From Dipylidium caninum (taxonomy: Eukaryota; Platyhelminthes; Cestoda; Cyclophyllidea; Dipylidiidae): a stretch of DNA of 50,714 bases. A program made the translations under genes and the position numbers. The stretch spans positions 1-50,714 of the forward strand of contig QEYB01000147.1 in the NCBI GenBank assembly GCA_017562135.1, written 5' to 3'. Under the pieces are notes generated by a model. It had not been told where the DNA came from. It worked only from the letters and a program-made list of their open reading frames with translations, and ran no database searches. Shown one piece after another: positions 12,650 through 25,345 of this stretch (positions are counted from its first letter, which is position 1; every line of letters begins with the position of its first letter).

Positions 12650-14200
12650 TGTTAGTGCAGCAGCGAATTTAGCAACAACTAGAGAGACCGTTTGCATGCA
12701 AATACCATTACCGTTCTCATCGCCGTAGAGCTGTGGCCTGAGAAGGGGTAAGTAGATTGCAGCTGGACAGCTTGTCCGAAAGACACCGTATGAAAAGTAG
12801 GAAGGTCCGGTTAAGTGGAGTTTTTTTGCATATACCACCCACCACGAACACGCAAACTATTTCTCAAAATGACGCCGTGTCTTATGTGCTCTCATAGGGG
12901 AAAATAGGTCAAATTGCCATAAACTCAAGCCATTTGTCTGGGGAACGTTAAATTACCAGCTCATAGAATTGACATTTTCACCAAAGCGGGGAGACCATTA
13001 CAGGGTAAAGACATGGTCATTCATAGCATGCGCCAATCGGCGAAGCTGGAAGGAAATTCCCCCCACTCTGTGCTTGGGACTGAGTCAAATTGACTTCAGC
13101 TAAAAAGGCCCTTTCTAGTTCATCCAACATTCCAATTTCTGCTATCCGAATACAAAGCGAACATTGCGATTCCACCTTAGCAACCAATATGTAGCTTGAT
13201 CATACCTCAAGTTAGCCTTCATTAATGCACCATTTTGAACAATTGATCCGACATCGCTAGCATTTACCGACACTTCCCTTTCTCCAACTCGAATACAATT
13301 TCGACAATGCGATTACGTGCACACTCCCGCTACGTAGCTCGATCAGACGCTGCCTTTGTAACAAGTTGCCAAGTGCACAGACCACAATATTCATGACGCA
13401 CCAGACAACTCTCGGAGTGGAGTCATGTGCGGAATTCTGAGTTCGTTGCCGAAAACCTACGTGCTATCACCATGAGCACAATGAGGACAGTACAAGCACG
13501 AGTGGGACCCAATTCGCGCCAACATCTATACAAAGCTTTATCAATGCGAGCTCCTATTTGATTAGCTTGGGGCGATGTCATATACCGCGACCTTAATGAT
13601 GTGTCAGCTGAGCAAAACATTCCCTGAAATGGGGAATTGAAAGCGAATTGCTAAAAATGCCCTGGAAAGGCACCGACAGGTGGTTCCGAGGCTTATGTTA
13701 CGCAGAAGAGAAAGGTGCATCTGCAGGTGGATCATTGCCACCTCCAAATTCGTGCTGCGGTGGTGTTAAACAGTATATATCTGATGGCTATACTTTTGGA
13801 GGCGAGGAAGCCTCACCGCAAGGGTGACAGAGTCACGGATGCGAGTGATTGTGCGGGAATGAGTTGCGCGAGGCAAATGGATGAGTGATGCAAAAGAAAT
13901 GCGCGAAGAGTGACAGTGGCTCTGTTATGCTGTAGGTCCAGTCTCCAACATCACCCAGATATCAAACGCAAGAACAATGATTTGACTAAATTTTTTGCAA
14001 TGTAACCACTCGAGGCACGCCCGCTTATCACTGAACCCTGTAGTTTCGGAGATTTCATTAGAGTTTCCAGTAAGGGCATATTTAAATCGAGGTAGAACCC
14101 ATGTTTGCCACTTCCGAGGACCTTTTAGGCTAGGTGGAAAATCTGGCAGTGGACATAGTGGAGCGCTCAATACGGAAATGTGGACATACACGCTGTGAGG
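12650..14200 (+). repeat. mosaic module, copy 2
   Basis: Matches 24090-24800 closely (GTTTGCATGCAAATACC, AGAAGGGGTA, GTTAAATTACCAGCTCATAG, TAAAGACATGGTCATTCAT, CCAACATTCCAATTTCTGCT) and 2880-3100 and 30300-30720 more weakly. It ends in the exon-like fragment of family C. Confidence 0.7.
14110..14200 (+). pseudogene. exon-like fragment, family C (copy 2)
   Basis: Plus-strand relative of the ORF at 10828-11136: GAGGAC..GGC then TAG, then VENLAVDIVERSIRKCGH. The in-frame TAG replaces the E codon of the first copy, one base away. It belongs to the module copy at 12.65-14.2 kb. Confidence 0.4.
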
Positions 14201-15089
14201 GTGTTTTCATCTTGGCGCAATGACGTTGCAACGGAAATATTTTTCATGTGGTTTTGAGAATGAGGAAATTTCAAGCTGCACAGCAGCCTTTCGTACATAT
14301 ACATTTTAACCAGGGTGTAGAAGGAAGAAACGAAGTATACACAAATCACAATACCCACGTCGCTCTGATGGACGGAAGGGCTCCAACAGAAATCGCTTCA
14401 TTCATTTCGGAAGGCTCTGAAGACGACGCAGATGTGACGGAGTTCTTCCATTGCATAGACTCGAGGATACCGACTCCATCCCTCTCTTTACCGCTACTAT
14501 ACGCAGCTAATCGGTGGGTTTCCACCGCTTAAGTATCCCTTCTCTACCACATCCTGCCATCCACCATACATCGTGGCATAGTCGCAGGAAGTGGACTTGC
14601 GATTGTTGCAATGAGGACATATGAATAGCAGCGACTGAGTGGAGTGCTACCTCTCGCCTTGCCGCTGCCACACACACCTACTGAGTGGATTTCGATGGCT
14701 GAAATCCTTCTTCTCCCCCACTTCCAGTTCTACACTTTATATCGTAGTGCGAGTTAGATGCTTTTCCACGCGGTGGCCAGCAAATAAACTTGAAACGATG
14801 CGCCTGGTATGTGAGAAAACCTGCTGTTTTGGAGACCACTCTGCATCTCATTTTGAGCATCAAAGCAGGCTAGAGCGCAGTCATTATGTGTCGACAAAGG
14901 CTACTCCAATAAAGACAACGTCAAATGTGACAGCAGTATCTGGCTTGGCGAGCAGAGTAAGGGTCGAAGGAGTGGACGGGCTGTAGAGTGTGGCCATTCA
15001 ATGGTTATGGGAGCAATGAGAAGACACGAGTCTGTTGTGACACCGTAAATTCTTTCCAGTGAACAAGACATTTGAGCAGCTCAAAACGC

Positions 15090-16200
15090 TAATAGTCACC
15101 TGCCTGGTGAGTTAGATACTTCTCGAGGACACAAACAGCACCCAGGATTCGTTCACCTATCCACCGAGACTTCTCTCATGGAGACGGATTTCTGAGCAGA
15201 CTTCAGTCGGCTGCACGTCAAAGGCCACTCGACATGCTCAGCATTGATCTAACTTTCTTGTGGTAGACTTCGGCGCCGATGAGGCAAACATGATGTGATT
15301 AAGACCAGATGATGCAGCCCCATGTGGCCTCTACACAGCCTATGGCAGTGTCATTGTAGTATAAGTTTTAGGCTCTGATTCACTCTGGCATTGAAAATCC
15401 TAACTGAAACTACGGCATAGAAAGTACTCCCAAGCCTTTGGTCCAGAGGGCACCTAAGCGACACTTCCATTAAACCTCGAAAAGTAGGTGCTTGTCAACG
15501 TATCACCTGCAGAGCCATGAGCCCTAAATGAACATTACTGAAGTAGCCATCGACCAAAGACTTACTGACCGGTCCGCTGCTGTGGCAGTAAACGTGATGA
15601 GTGCCGCCAAGGAGACGTTGATGGGTTGATGTTTGTGTCTGCCACCAGACCGACGCCAGAATCAGAAACGGTAGGAGAACCTATCGCCTTGATCATCGCG
15701 GAGGACGGTGGAGTGACTGAGCCGATGTTCTGAATTAGATGATGCAGCTTTACGTGACTTGTTCATAGCATATGTAAGTGACGCAGTAGTCGGAATTTTG
15801 GGCTCTTTGTGGTGAGAAGATGCTCCTTGCGTCCTCTCCTCAGCTAAACAGGGATGAGTTGAAGAGGGCCAGTCGAAGGCAACGAGTTAATCTGTCACCC
15901 CTCTCTAGAGAGGCATACACCCACGTCGCACCTTGCGGTCGAGACGAGTCATTTAATACTTTCTACCCACCGTGTTCCTTTGCTACGCAAAATTAATACT
16001 CGCAGGAGTTGATGAAAACCGTCAGTACACTTGTTGGCGTCATGCCATAACCCGACGGTTGTCGTATTTGTTGTCTCCCCAACAAATTCCTAACACGTTT
16101 CTTGCCGTGGTGAGCGACTACGTTAGGCTAGACGACTGAATCAGTCATCAGGAGGTGGTTCAATGTTATACATCCCATGCTCCAATCAGGCATGAAACTT
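15090..16200. repeat. local duplication around family D copy 3
   Basis: 15285-15375 and 15730-15815 share GATGATGCAGC, an ACAGCCTATG/ATAGCATATG core and GGCTCT(GATT/TTGT), indicating a local tandem copy about 0.44 kb apart. No open frame beyond the family D fragment is supported. Confidence 0.4.
15570..15750 (-). pseudogene. exon-like fragment, family D (copy 3)
   Basis: Minus-strand copy reading IGSVTPPSSAMIKAIGSPTV and DSGVGLVADTNINPST, ending at GGACCG|GTCAGT (GT at 15569-15568), the same donor position as in the copy at 5260. A stop precedes it upstream in the frame, so only this piece can be supported. Confidence 0.38.
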
Positions 16201-19200
16201 GAACCCACTGTCACCCATTAAACCTGAAAACCACCTTCACCAATGGAGACCATGAAGACCTCCGACGGCAAACAACGCAGTGGTACTTGACTCAGCCATC
16301 TCCCTGAGGGAGCCTCAACTCAAGCTTATCGTGATGCTGGAGAACTTTCATATTTTTTCCTTTTCAATTTTGCATTCCACCGATGGCAGCTATGGAAATT
16401 ATTGGTTCCCTGTTGCTGTTTTGACATATGTATTGTCGGTGTCATTTGACAATAGAAGTGGCAACGTATAGGTGAGTTTAGAGCAGTAGTGAAGGAAACG
16501 GGTGATCGCCTGTGCTGGTTTCAATTAGGATGCGTAAAAGGGACGTGTTTGACGAGAGCACAAGAGAAATTTGCATATCATTTTTCTGTGGTCTGAGAAC
16601 GAGAATAAAGCCAGCCCGCAGTGAACTAGGAGGAGGTTCTGGATGAGCATATGAGCGTACCGTGATTTTCATCGTCAAAGGGGAGAAGTTCTGGAGCATC
16701 TGCCAGCTCAGTTCCGCATCGTATCTGTTCTGCTTTCGAATACAGTTGGGTGAGAATGGCAGGCTGTAGACGGAGAAGACATATGAGTGTACAAAGTGGT
16801 TGTGAGACAAGCACTGGAGACCTGGAGTTGTGCAAAGCTGAAAGCTTTGAGAAATCGAGGCGCACACGGAGCAACTACTTGGTGGCGAAATGGCAAACCA
16901 ACCTCTTTGTTCTCGGACACGATTGCATAGACGTAATTAGTCTCGCATTATTATGGACGGAAACCCAATGTTATCGAGCAAAGAGGTTGGGATGCAAAGC
17001 CGTAGATGCGTCTAATGCGAGGGTGAGATAGCGAAAAATGCAGGAGCAGTTGGCGTAGAAGTAACAAGGGCTGATGAAATTAACTCGTGTCGGTTAAGGT
17101 GTGCGGCTTAGCAGTAACGTGGCAAGGCTCGAGTTTGTCGTGGTCACTGAAGCAATTGGGTCCTTTCTGATTCTCGACACGACTCCTCTGAAATGACGTT
17201 CAATTCGATGCGTCACATTATTATCTCGTCAATCCAGTCAGTTGCCAACACACCCCTCGTGTTCTGTGAAGGCGCTATTTCCAAGACCACATAGCTGACC
17301 CAATTAGCATTTTTCCTTCCGAAAGGCCACGTGACTTGCAAAGAGTATGACAGAAAATCGGATAAATTAACTGCCAAACTCCTCGCCGCCTGTCTGCTTC
17401 CTCATTTGCCACCGTGTTTTCATTCGTGGAGGCAAACATCCAGCCCATTCACCCTCCGGCCCACCGATCTCTCCAGACAATGTTCCTACTGACCACCGCT
17501 CCTTCTCACACCCGCCTGTGTACCCCTCCTTGTATGTTGTTTGTATTTCAAGCACCTAAATCTCCTGCGAGTATAAGTCTGACGCTGTATGTACAGCCCT
17601 ACTGGATGGTGATGAAAGAGGGCGCAATCAGGCAAGCGGTCGTAAATATCACCAATTGCAGCCACTCCCTCGGGCAGCTTCATCCTCAAGTCCGAGTGGT
17701 AGATATAAGCAGAAGCCGGAACCAGGATGGACTGGTGAGGAGGTTATTGCGCTAAAGTAGGCAATCTGTTGGATTTCGTCGAGTTGGACAAGGTAGAGTT
17801 AATGTAATACGAAGGTGCCCACAGCTCCTAATCAACCTCGTGAAGCTTGGCACTGATTCCTCGCCGCAAACGAGGCAAATCAGTTGGCTTCAATGATCCC
17901 ATTTTTGTCGAGCAGATCAGATCTGCACTTCCAACTGCTTTGCCATGGACAACACTTCCATCGCGTTCTGTTGCTGCTGCTCTGCACACTCGTAATTACA
18001 CCCACCCAAATCCCAAACTAAAATGCGCAGACTAACAGTCGTGAAATAGTAGTTGACAAAACACATTTCTTTCGACCGCCCTATTTTCTACTGAAACATG
18101 CATGGTAGAAAATCGTCATAATCGTCATATTTCATACTGATCAAGGAGACGTCGCTTAGTGACCTCTCCTCCAATTTGCGTCGTTTATGCCAGAATGAGT
18201 CCAATCAAAATACACTGCCAGAGTCGAGGCCAAAGTAACAGGGGCTTGAAAATTCTGTTACAATAAAGTAGGCGACCCAAGGGATGCCGTTAGTTTAGAC
18301 TTGACACAACCAGTTTTGTCTTAAGGTATCTTAGATTCCTGAACTGCTCTAGAATGATGCGACTGATTTCTTGACCACATTAAAGCCATGCAGCTGGCTC
18401 AGATGCTTCCTCTTCCCCGCAATCTCGTCAGAAGCAGCACTTCTGCTGGCGTCCTTTTCATCCACCTCAGGTAACGATCCCATCAGATCACCTCAGGTGA
18501 CCGTCTGCTGCGTTGTCTACGTTTTCATTAACACTCGGAGATGTAGAGCCACATTCGGTCCTCCAAATCGTAAGGAGGTGGAGGACGAGTCAACATTAGC
18601 ACTTGAGACAGCTTGTTACAATGCAGTGAGACACCTTTTCAACTGAATTGCTTCTTCGTCTTGTTCTCCATTTGAGCAATGTCGTCGAATAGTTGACGAA
18701 AAATGTTTATGCCTAATGCGTTCTTTCTTTGCAACTGGACTACTCGAAGATGACGTCTGATCACTACTCCCTGCACTCTGAAATTTCTGATCATCTGAAC
18801 AACTTGAGCTGCAGGGGAAAGATACTGACCGAGACTCCATTACGGTGGTTTCATTAAAATGGTTTCATTTTTTGCTGCAGGTGGCGTCTTCAATTGCGCC
18901 TTCGTTAGCTGCCATCTGTGCTTCGTGGCGCCGAAATGCTGACTGAATGGCAACCTCCAGAAGGAGCCATGTTATCCGTTTGCCAGGATTTGTGTGGGGC
19001 AGTAGAGCAGCCACAGCAGATGAATTTAGCGATCTCCGGCCCTGCGATCCATCTCTTGTTGCTTCGACGCAGCAATGGCGGTTTCTCTTTGGATCAGAGA
19101 GGTCGCGACAACGAGGCTTCAATGAGGATCATAAGCGGCAGGAAATAACGTCACTGACTTTTATGGAGCGTCTCAAATCGCATTCTTAACAGGGAGACAC

Positions 19201-19370
19201 TCAATGAAGTCTTACTGACAGGACATCTCCTCCCCTCCAAATGCTTTTATCACGGGAGGGGGGGGGGAATCTACCTCCCTTCACTCCAATGGCCACCCAA
19301 AACCAGCCACTTAAACATTCACCACAATATCTTCTCAAGCACGCCTTTATGTCCTCGCGACTTCGTCTTG
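16200..19370. other. no supported gene
   Basis: One block, 18715-18790, matches 3775-3835: GACTACTCGAAGATGACGTC against GAACTACTCGAATCTGACCA. On the minus strand the matching frame reads SAGSSDQTSSSSSPVAKK, broken by a stop in the other copy. Nothing else stands out. Confidence 0.4.
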
Positions 19371-19418
19371 CCGTAGGAGCGTGAGGCCGTCCCTCTCACT
19401 CTTCTGCTGGACTGTTGA

Positions 19419-19658
19419 GTGCAGGAGGCAGTGGGCTGTCGTCGCTGCCCTTCGTCTCCTGCATGGACGAGTTCAAGGATGTTTTCCTGCAATTCTCCTA
19501 CGAAAGCCGACGCATTCGTCTACCTGGTCAAAAACGGACAAAAATGCCCCTCTTCTCCACTTCCGTGCTACCAACTCAGAGGGCTCGCGGCGAAAAACGA
19601 TTGTGTCGAAGAACATTGTTTCTGCACAGACTCGTTATCCGTCGCGTTGGGGAGATAA
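19419..19658 (+). pseudogene. exon-like ORF, family E (copy 2)
   Basis: Plus-strand frame including SRMFSCNSPTKADAFVYLVK. Frames of similar length overlap at 19381-19698 and 19415-19732, so the choice rests only on the match to the block at 4150-4485. Orientation is opposite to that copy. Confidence 0.28.
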
Positions 19659-20583
19659 GTTCACATTGCCAACTTACAATGCATTCTCTGCCACTTAAGC
19701 CATCAAAGTGTGCGGTTTTCGACGGACTCTGAGCAACTTTCTTGAGCGTTTCACGGGTATCCACTAGGAAATATTCCCCGATTAGTTGTTTTGTTCAGTT
19801 GCTTTATTGAGTTTTACCGAAGATCCGCCCAACACACACAGTGAAAACATTGTTCTGATATCTGGAGAATCCGTCACTGCCTTGACGACTCCCTGTTGAT
19901 GTCCCAAGCTAACGTCTGCCATTCATTACACAGTGCACGCAAGTATGACACCTAGAGTTATAAACTTCCAAAAAATTGATCCTGGGAATGAAATGTAAAG
20001 ACTGATTTACATGTGCTCACGTAACACACTTGCGTGGCTAATACACTCAATTCTTATTAATTAAGGTCTTTTTGCGCGCTGCAGAAAAAGAAGCCGCTTT
20101 ACTATTTAAGTCTCCTATGATATATTTGTTGGACAGTGAGGATTCGTATAACGATTTACAAAAGGATTGGGAGTAGCTATTGGTCGATAAGGATGCCAGA
20201 TTATTTGCCTTTTCAAGAATAAGGCTTTGTATAGTTTAGAGTATCTTTGCTCGAAAGATGACACTCACAGCCTCGGAGGAGTGCTGCGTTGTGTCCTATG
20301 GGACCGAAGAGGCCGTCAACTAAATCCCTGAGGATTTGACGTTGCTTATTTGGTGCAAAGAGTGTTTCCACCATGATGTGACGTCCGCCTTTGGGTTGGC
20401 ATCTTGTAAATTCCTCTGCTTTTTGGACATGACCTCATTAGATGTGGACAATTTGTTTGGTACACGTGCTTCCTCCCAATTGAATTATCTGAAATGATAA
20501 GAGTTGAGTATATGAGCGCCACAAGTGTGGTGAGCAAGCGCATGCAAGTTAGTCTTAACATTTCATTGTGAAAATAGAATTTT

Positions 20584-20624
20584 TACGTGTGCGTGTGTGT
20601 GATGGGTGGGTGTGTGTGTAGGTA
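20584..20624 (+). repeat. TG-rich simple repeat
   Basis: GTGTGCGTGTGTGTG then GTGGGTGTGTGTGTAGG. Confidence 0.8.
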
Positions 20625-21513
20625 GATAAGTAGGAATTGTGGTACATCCCCGAGACGCAACCGCCGCGGACGACAGTTAATGCCGCCATCGATGTAAGAA
20701 TAAAGTTATCTATTCATTTTGGGCCATAGTTTTGAATAAAATTCATCCTTATTACTTTGAATTATTTTGAAACTCGTTCATTTTCACTACGCTATGCCTT
20801 GGGGAGGTAGGATTGAGCGCCTTTACGAAGTGTGATGCAAAGGACTTTCGTTTACACGTACTGGCATTGAAGATACTTCCCCTTTTTTGGTGTATCTACT
20901 CTTAAGAATGGTTAATGATAAAGTGAGGCTGTTAGAGAGGTGATATCTTGGGCAGAATTTTATATATATTATGACCGCTGATAGTAATGACTCGCAAAAT
21001 ATATCTCATCTAATCCACACTAAGGTGCATTTTGCGATTGAATTCATTATTCCCTAGATGGTGGACTGTGAAATGAGAGGCATGTGGCATCCTTGTCTAT
21101 GAGAGTAGATAAGCACTTCCATATAAGGGGATATTAGCTGTGCTAATGACATTTTCTTAGGCGTATGTAGGGGATGTGGTTAAGTTCAGAGGCTTCAATC
21201 ATTGGAGAGGTGGATAGTTATTGTTGTTGGGGTATGGGTTTGTGCATGTGTTATCTTCTGCATTTCCCGAGCGGTTGGGGCTTGTACGAAGAGGTCAGCG
21301 AGGCCACTGACCTGTGGGCGGTTATCCTGTCTTTCCGGCAGTACTATTTGACTGTGGAGGCTCATAGTGAACGTTTGTAGTCAGTAGTTGTGGGGTCACT
21401 TATTGGTTTACTTGGCGTGAGAGAAGCCGACGTACCCAGTTAGTGGAGGAAGTTAATGTGCAGTCGGTGTGTGGGTGGGTGGATTTGCTTTGGCAATGGT
21501 GTATGCTGCCTGA

Positions 21514-21550
21514 TTGAGTGAGTGGGTGATTGAGCGAGCGAGCGAGCGAC
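21514..21550 (+). repeat. GAGT/GAGC tetramer repeat
   Basis: GAGTGAGTGGGTGATTGAGC followed by four GAGC units. Confidence 0.75.
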
Positions 21551-21810
21551 TTGTATGCTGATTTGAAGGTTTAGTTGTTTGCAAGCGTTAACGAAATATT
21601 CCCTTCAGAGGCATATTAATGTGTCTACGTCTCCGTCTGCGTGTCTGTCTTCTCATGGAACGCCTTGTGGAGCATTTATTTCCTTGTGATGACACATAAT
21701 CAGTGAGGTCCTCACATTGGTGGCTTGCAGTGCCGAGATGGACTACGGTTTGATTTTGATGGAAGAAGACAAACTGGACCAACTGTTCGTTCTCCGTCTA
21801 ATCGGGACTT

Positions 21811-21877
21811 GCCTCGTCTCGTCTCGTGCCGTCCCGTCCCGTCCCGTCCCGCCTGGTCTGCTTTGCTCTGCTCTGTT
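21811..21877 (+). repeat. pentamer microsatellite CTCGT to CCCGT
   Basis: CTCGTCTCGTCTCGTGCC followed by four to five CCCGT units and a TCTGCT tail. Confidence 0.85.
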
Positions 21878-23639
21878 TGGACTACTCGAGTGAATTCAAT
21901 TGCTGCTCTCACTGCTCCCCCCTGTTATTGTATTCATATATGAGAGCAGATGGAATACCCAGTAGACACGTCGTATGTTAACAAGTCATGTTAAAAGGCT
22001 GTCTACGGTCGAATTTGTTCACATGAAAAGTTATATTGTAGGTTGCGTCGGCGACTTTAAGGAGGGTACTTGACTCTTCATGAACATTTTGAAGACTTGA
22101 AACAATAATCTGAACCGAAATGCGTGAATATTTGAAGAATTTGGAGAATAGTATTTGGCGTTCTTCGATCCTCACATTGGTAAGTTGAGGCACTTTGTTT
22201 GAAGATGTATTATAGCGGGCATTCAGCAGCAGCCGCAGCCTATGTCAGAGCCGACGCGAGTGACACCTAAGCGCTACTTGATGAGAAGGTGGAGTGAGTA
22301 GTGGGGAGCAAGTTGCGCAACTAACTCATCAAGACTTTTCCATCAGCCTGGTGATAAGTGATTGCTGGGGTGGACACATAGAAAGCCATGGTTCATTGAT
22401 GTATTACAATTTGATGAGTTACTGAGTGCGCCCAACCGACCAATGATAAAGCTGGAATAATCCGCTTCCTTTATTCATGGACGATGAAGAAGTGGCTGCA
22501 AGATTGTGTGAAGAAAGGCGATTGTGGATATAGGCGAGCATGTGGCCGTTTTTCAGTCGAAAGGTGGGAGAAGCAGATGGTCGCAGTTTTGTGATATGTG
22601 ACACGTGATAAAGGAAGGAAAAAAGGGAAGGCGAGCGACTTTTCCATGAGGGTGGGGGAGGGGCGAGATGTAGTCAGAAGGAGTTACTTGTTCACAGTCG
22701 CTCTGCGCTCTAATGCGTGACTGCAGGCTTGAGGTGAAACGGTGCCGACTCCCACCTTTCCCCAACAGCCTGACAGGCGGGCAGGCAAGTTAATGGGAAG
22801 AGGCGTTTACTGATCTGTAGGGGATTTTGCATTTTGTCTGCCCATATGATATGGAAGGCGAGGTGGCGAAACGCACATACAGTGAGTGGGGTGACTGTGA
22901 GGCTTATTAGAGAGAAGGCGAAATACTCTGCGTTGTACGTCTTCTCGGCTTAGCCGCGGTATTGTGGATGTAATGACAGCTTGCACTTATCCGCGCCAAA
23001 GATGCGTAAAAAAAAATGAGGAGAAGGGGAAATCAATGGTTATGGCAAACACGACCTCGCCTTAGCTTCAAGTGGGAGGAAAGTGCTCGCACTGTGAAGC
23101 TGTAATGCCACACTGACTTCATGCACAATAATGGCTCAAAGTAGGAGTCGGAGGATAACCATAAGCATTGATAGGGAAAAGGAGAAGACGGAGGACTCTA
23201 ATAAAGCAAACGAGGGGATTTGTAAGCGAGCTAACAGAAGAGACAAAGAGGAGGGAGGAACGAAGGCGACTAGGGGAGAGAAAAACGTCTATTCATCCTC
23301 AACCGTTTGATATCGAGGGTGAGTAATTGTGTTGGCAGGTGGCCTCTGAACCAGTAGAGATGTGATATTTGCACAAAGGTATTGCAGGAGAGAGAAGGGG
23401 TTAATGATGGGTGGACGAGAGAAGTGAATCGGTCTTAGTTGTGGCCAGGTCATAAAAAATTATGAATCTAGAACTACCGCATTGTGTCTGGACGGAATAG
23501 CACAAGGTCTGATCAAGTGTGACGTGTCAATACCGCGGAACAGTGTGAAGGTAAACACGCGGTGGTAGCAGGTATGTGTTAGAGGGGCCGGGGTTGGAGA
23601 ATAGGGACAGTATCGTCAGGTGTAATGGTTGGGGTTGAA

Positions 23640-23790
23640 GAGTAAACTGCTTCGACGCCGCCCGCCCCTCGTGATGGGGAAAGACAGTTGAATATGGAAG
23701 CGATTGAGGGCATCCTTTTGTGCGTTGGCCCAAGTTACAATTGCCGTATGAGGTGATGCAAAACAATATTGCGTCCAAAGAGGCTCTCAA
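23640..23790 (+). other. exon-like block, family F (copy 1)
   Basis: Contains CAATTGCCGTATGAGGTGATGC, codons QLPYEVM. Copies at 45690-45880 (SLQYEVVP) and 47690-47900 (QLQYEVIG) keep Y-E-V with silent changes. The 150-codon minus-strand frame across this place (23527-23979) is not conserved and is left out. Confidence 0.3.
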
Positions 23791-24084
23791 GTTTACTTCA
23801 GCATTTGGTACGGAAACTTCAGCAACAAATATAATTATGAACTCACGAGTGCGCGGGAAGTGAATTCCCCAGAAGCACTTTCCCCGCTGTCCTCTTCCTG
23901 CGAGTTTGGCAGCGTGGTTGGCAGTTTGTAGCCGATTTTGCTCAATGTACTTTCTTCTACATGCCACATGTGATGCCATGTGTGTTTATTCTCATAGACT
24001 TGTTGTCATTGGAGTGAAATAAGCAGGTAGGTAGGTTGCATAGATAATCGCGTACACGAAAGTGTTTTCTAGGGCTTTTGTTCA

Positions 24085-25000
24085 TTGCCTATCTCCTTGT
24101 TTCACATACCTGCAAGTAGAGGAGCCATTTGCACGCAAATACCTCAGACGTTCTCATCTGCGCCGAAATTTGGCCTTAGAAGGGGTAGGAAGTTTGAGGC
24201 CCAACGGCTTCGACTAGAAACACCTTGTGGAGAGCGAGAAGGTCCAATCAAGTGGAGTTTCTTATTCTCGGAAAGACCATCCGACAAAAACACGTCAAAA
24301 ATTTTCAGGCTGACGTCGTTCGCTGTAAGGTATCATAGAGAAAAATACTTCAAGTTACCGCAACCTCGGGATATTTCTCCGAGGAACGTTAAATTACCAG
24401 CTCATAGCAAAGAGACGATCATGGGCTAAAGACATGGTCATTCATCGATCAGTGAATTAAGAAGAAAATCTCCCTCACTCTGAACTTGAGACCGAAACAA
24501 ATTGACTTGAGTTACAGGGGCCCCATCAGCCAACATTCCAATTTCTGCTATCCGATTACACATTGGGCATGGCGACCCCGTCTAAGCAAGTAATATGTAA
24601 TTCGGTCATAATCTACTTTCGCCTTCATTAACGCAACATTACTGGCAGTCACCGACGCTCCTCTTCTTCCCACATCTCCTTTTCTCTAACTTTAGCACAA
24701 ATTCGACAATTGATTTCGTGCAAACTCCCACTACGTAGCTTGGCCACACAATGCTTTCGCCTACTTCAATGCAATCATGACACACATCCGCATCCACCTT
24801 AGAGCAATTCAATGCCGCAAGTTTTTGATTGAAGTAATGAAATTGTTGGGTGTGATCATTGTGAGCAAGTCATCTTCTTCCACTATGAGTGCCCTCCTCA
24901 AGACATATAGTAATAAGTTGCCAAGTACACTGACCGCTTTACTGGAGTTTGGCACCCGTGGAAGCAGGGCAAGATGCCAGAAAATTGTTATGCACGTTTT
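24085..25000 (+). repeat. mosaic module, copy 3
   Basis: Direct partner of 12650-13400. The 114-codon frame at 24085-24429 (with GAICTQIPQTFSSAP) has a stop-broken counterpart in the 12.7 kb copy (ETVCMQIPLPFSSP), so some coding past is possible, but it is not a supported gene. Confidence 0.7.
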
Positions 25001-25345
25001 TTACTTTCTACTTATTAGTTTTCATTCAGCTTGAACACATTTGTCTTTAAGCAAACAATCACTTTTCAATAAATGAGAGCGTAATGGAGCATGTTTAACT
25101 GCACTTATATTCTTGTCACCTGTTTTCGTCCTGATTTTGCATTATTTCATTTTCATACAAGATTACCTACCTTCCACGTTGCGGCTAAAAGTATACTTCA
25201 TGTATTTTATAACGGTTATATGATGAAGTTAAAGTTAGGTGTATCTCGTTGTTATTACTTCGTTTTAACACATTAATATGTTGCCTGTTGCGTGTATAGG
25301 GTTGGAGTTTGTTGACTTCTATGATTAAATCTGATAGTAGGCGCT
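25000..25345 (+). repeat. third copy of the 26.3-26.7 / 42.1-42.5 kb segment
   Basis: ATGAGAGCGTAATGGAGCAT, GCGGCTAAAAGTATA and GGTTATATGATGAAGTTA match 26370-26530 and 42195-42355 in order. It marks the point where the 24.1 kb module joins the histone duplication. Confidence 0.6.

Larger units (their letters stand above)
19740..23600. other. no supported gene; simple repeats
   Basis: A minus-strand frame at 20346-20561 starts MLRLTCMRLLTTLVALIYST, which looks like a signal peptide, but TTATCATTTCAG inside it looks like an acceptor and no promoter or copy supports it. Otherwise only the simple repeats listed. Confidence 0.4.

Noticed and set aside
20346..20561. Minus-strand frame with a signal-peptide-like start
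   Set aside because: No TATA box at the right distance, no poly(A) signal, no copy elsewhere, and an acceptor-like CAG inside.
23527..23979. Longest open frame in the window, 150 codons, minus strand
   Set aside because: No recognisable domain, and the plus strand here carries the family F match with its own codon pattern. The frame is not kept in the copies at 45.8 and 47.8 kb.
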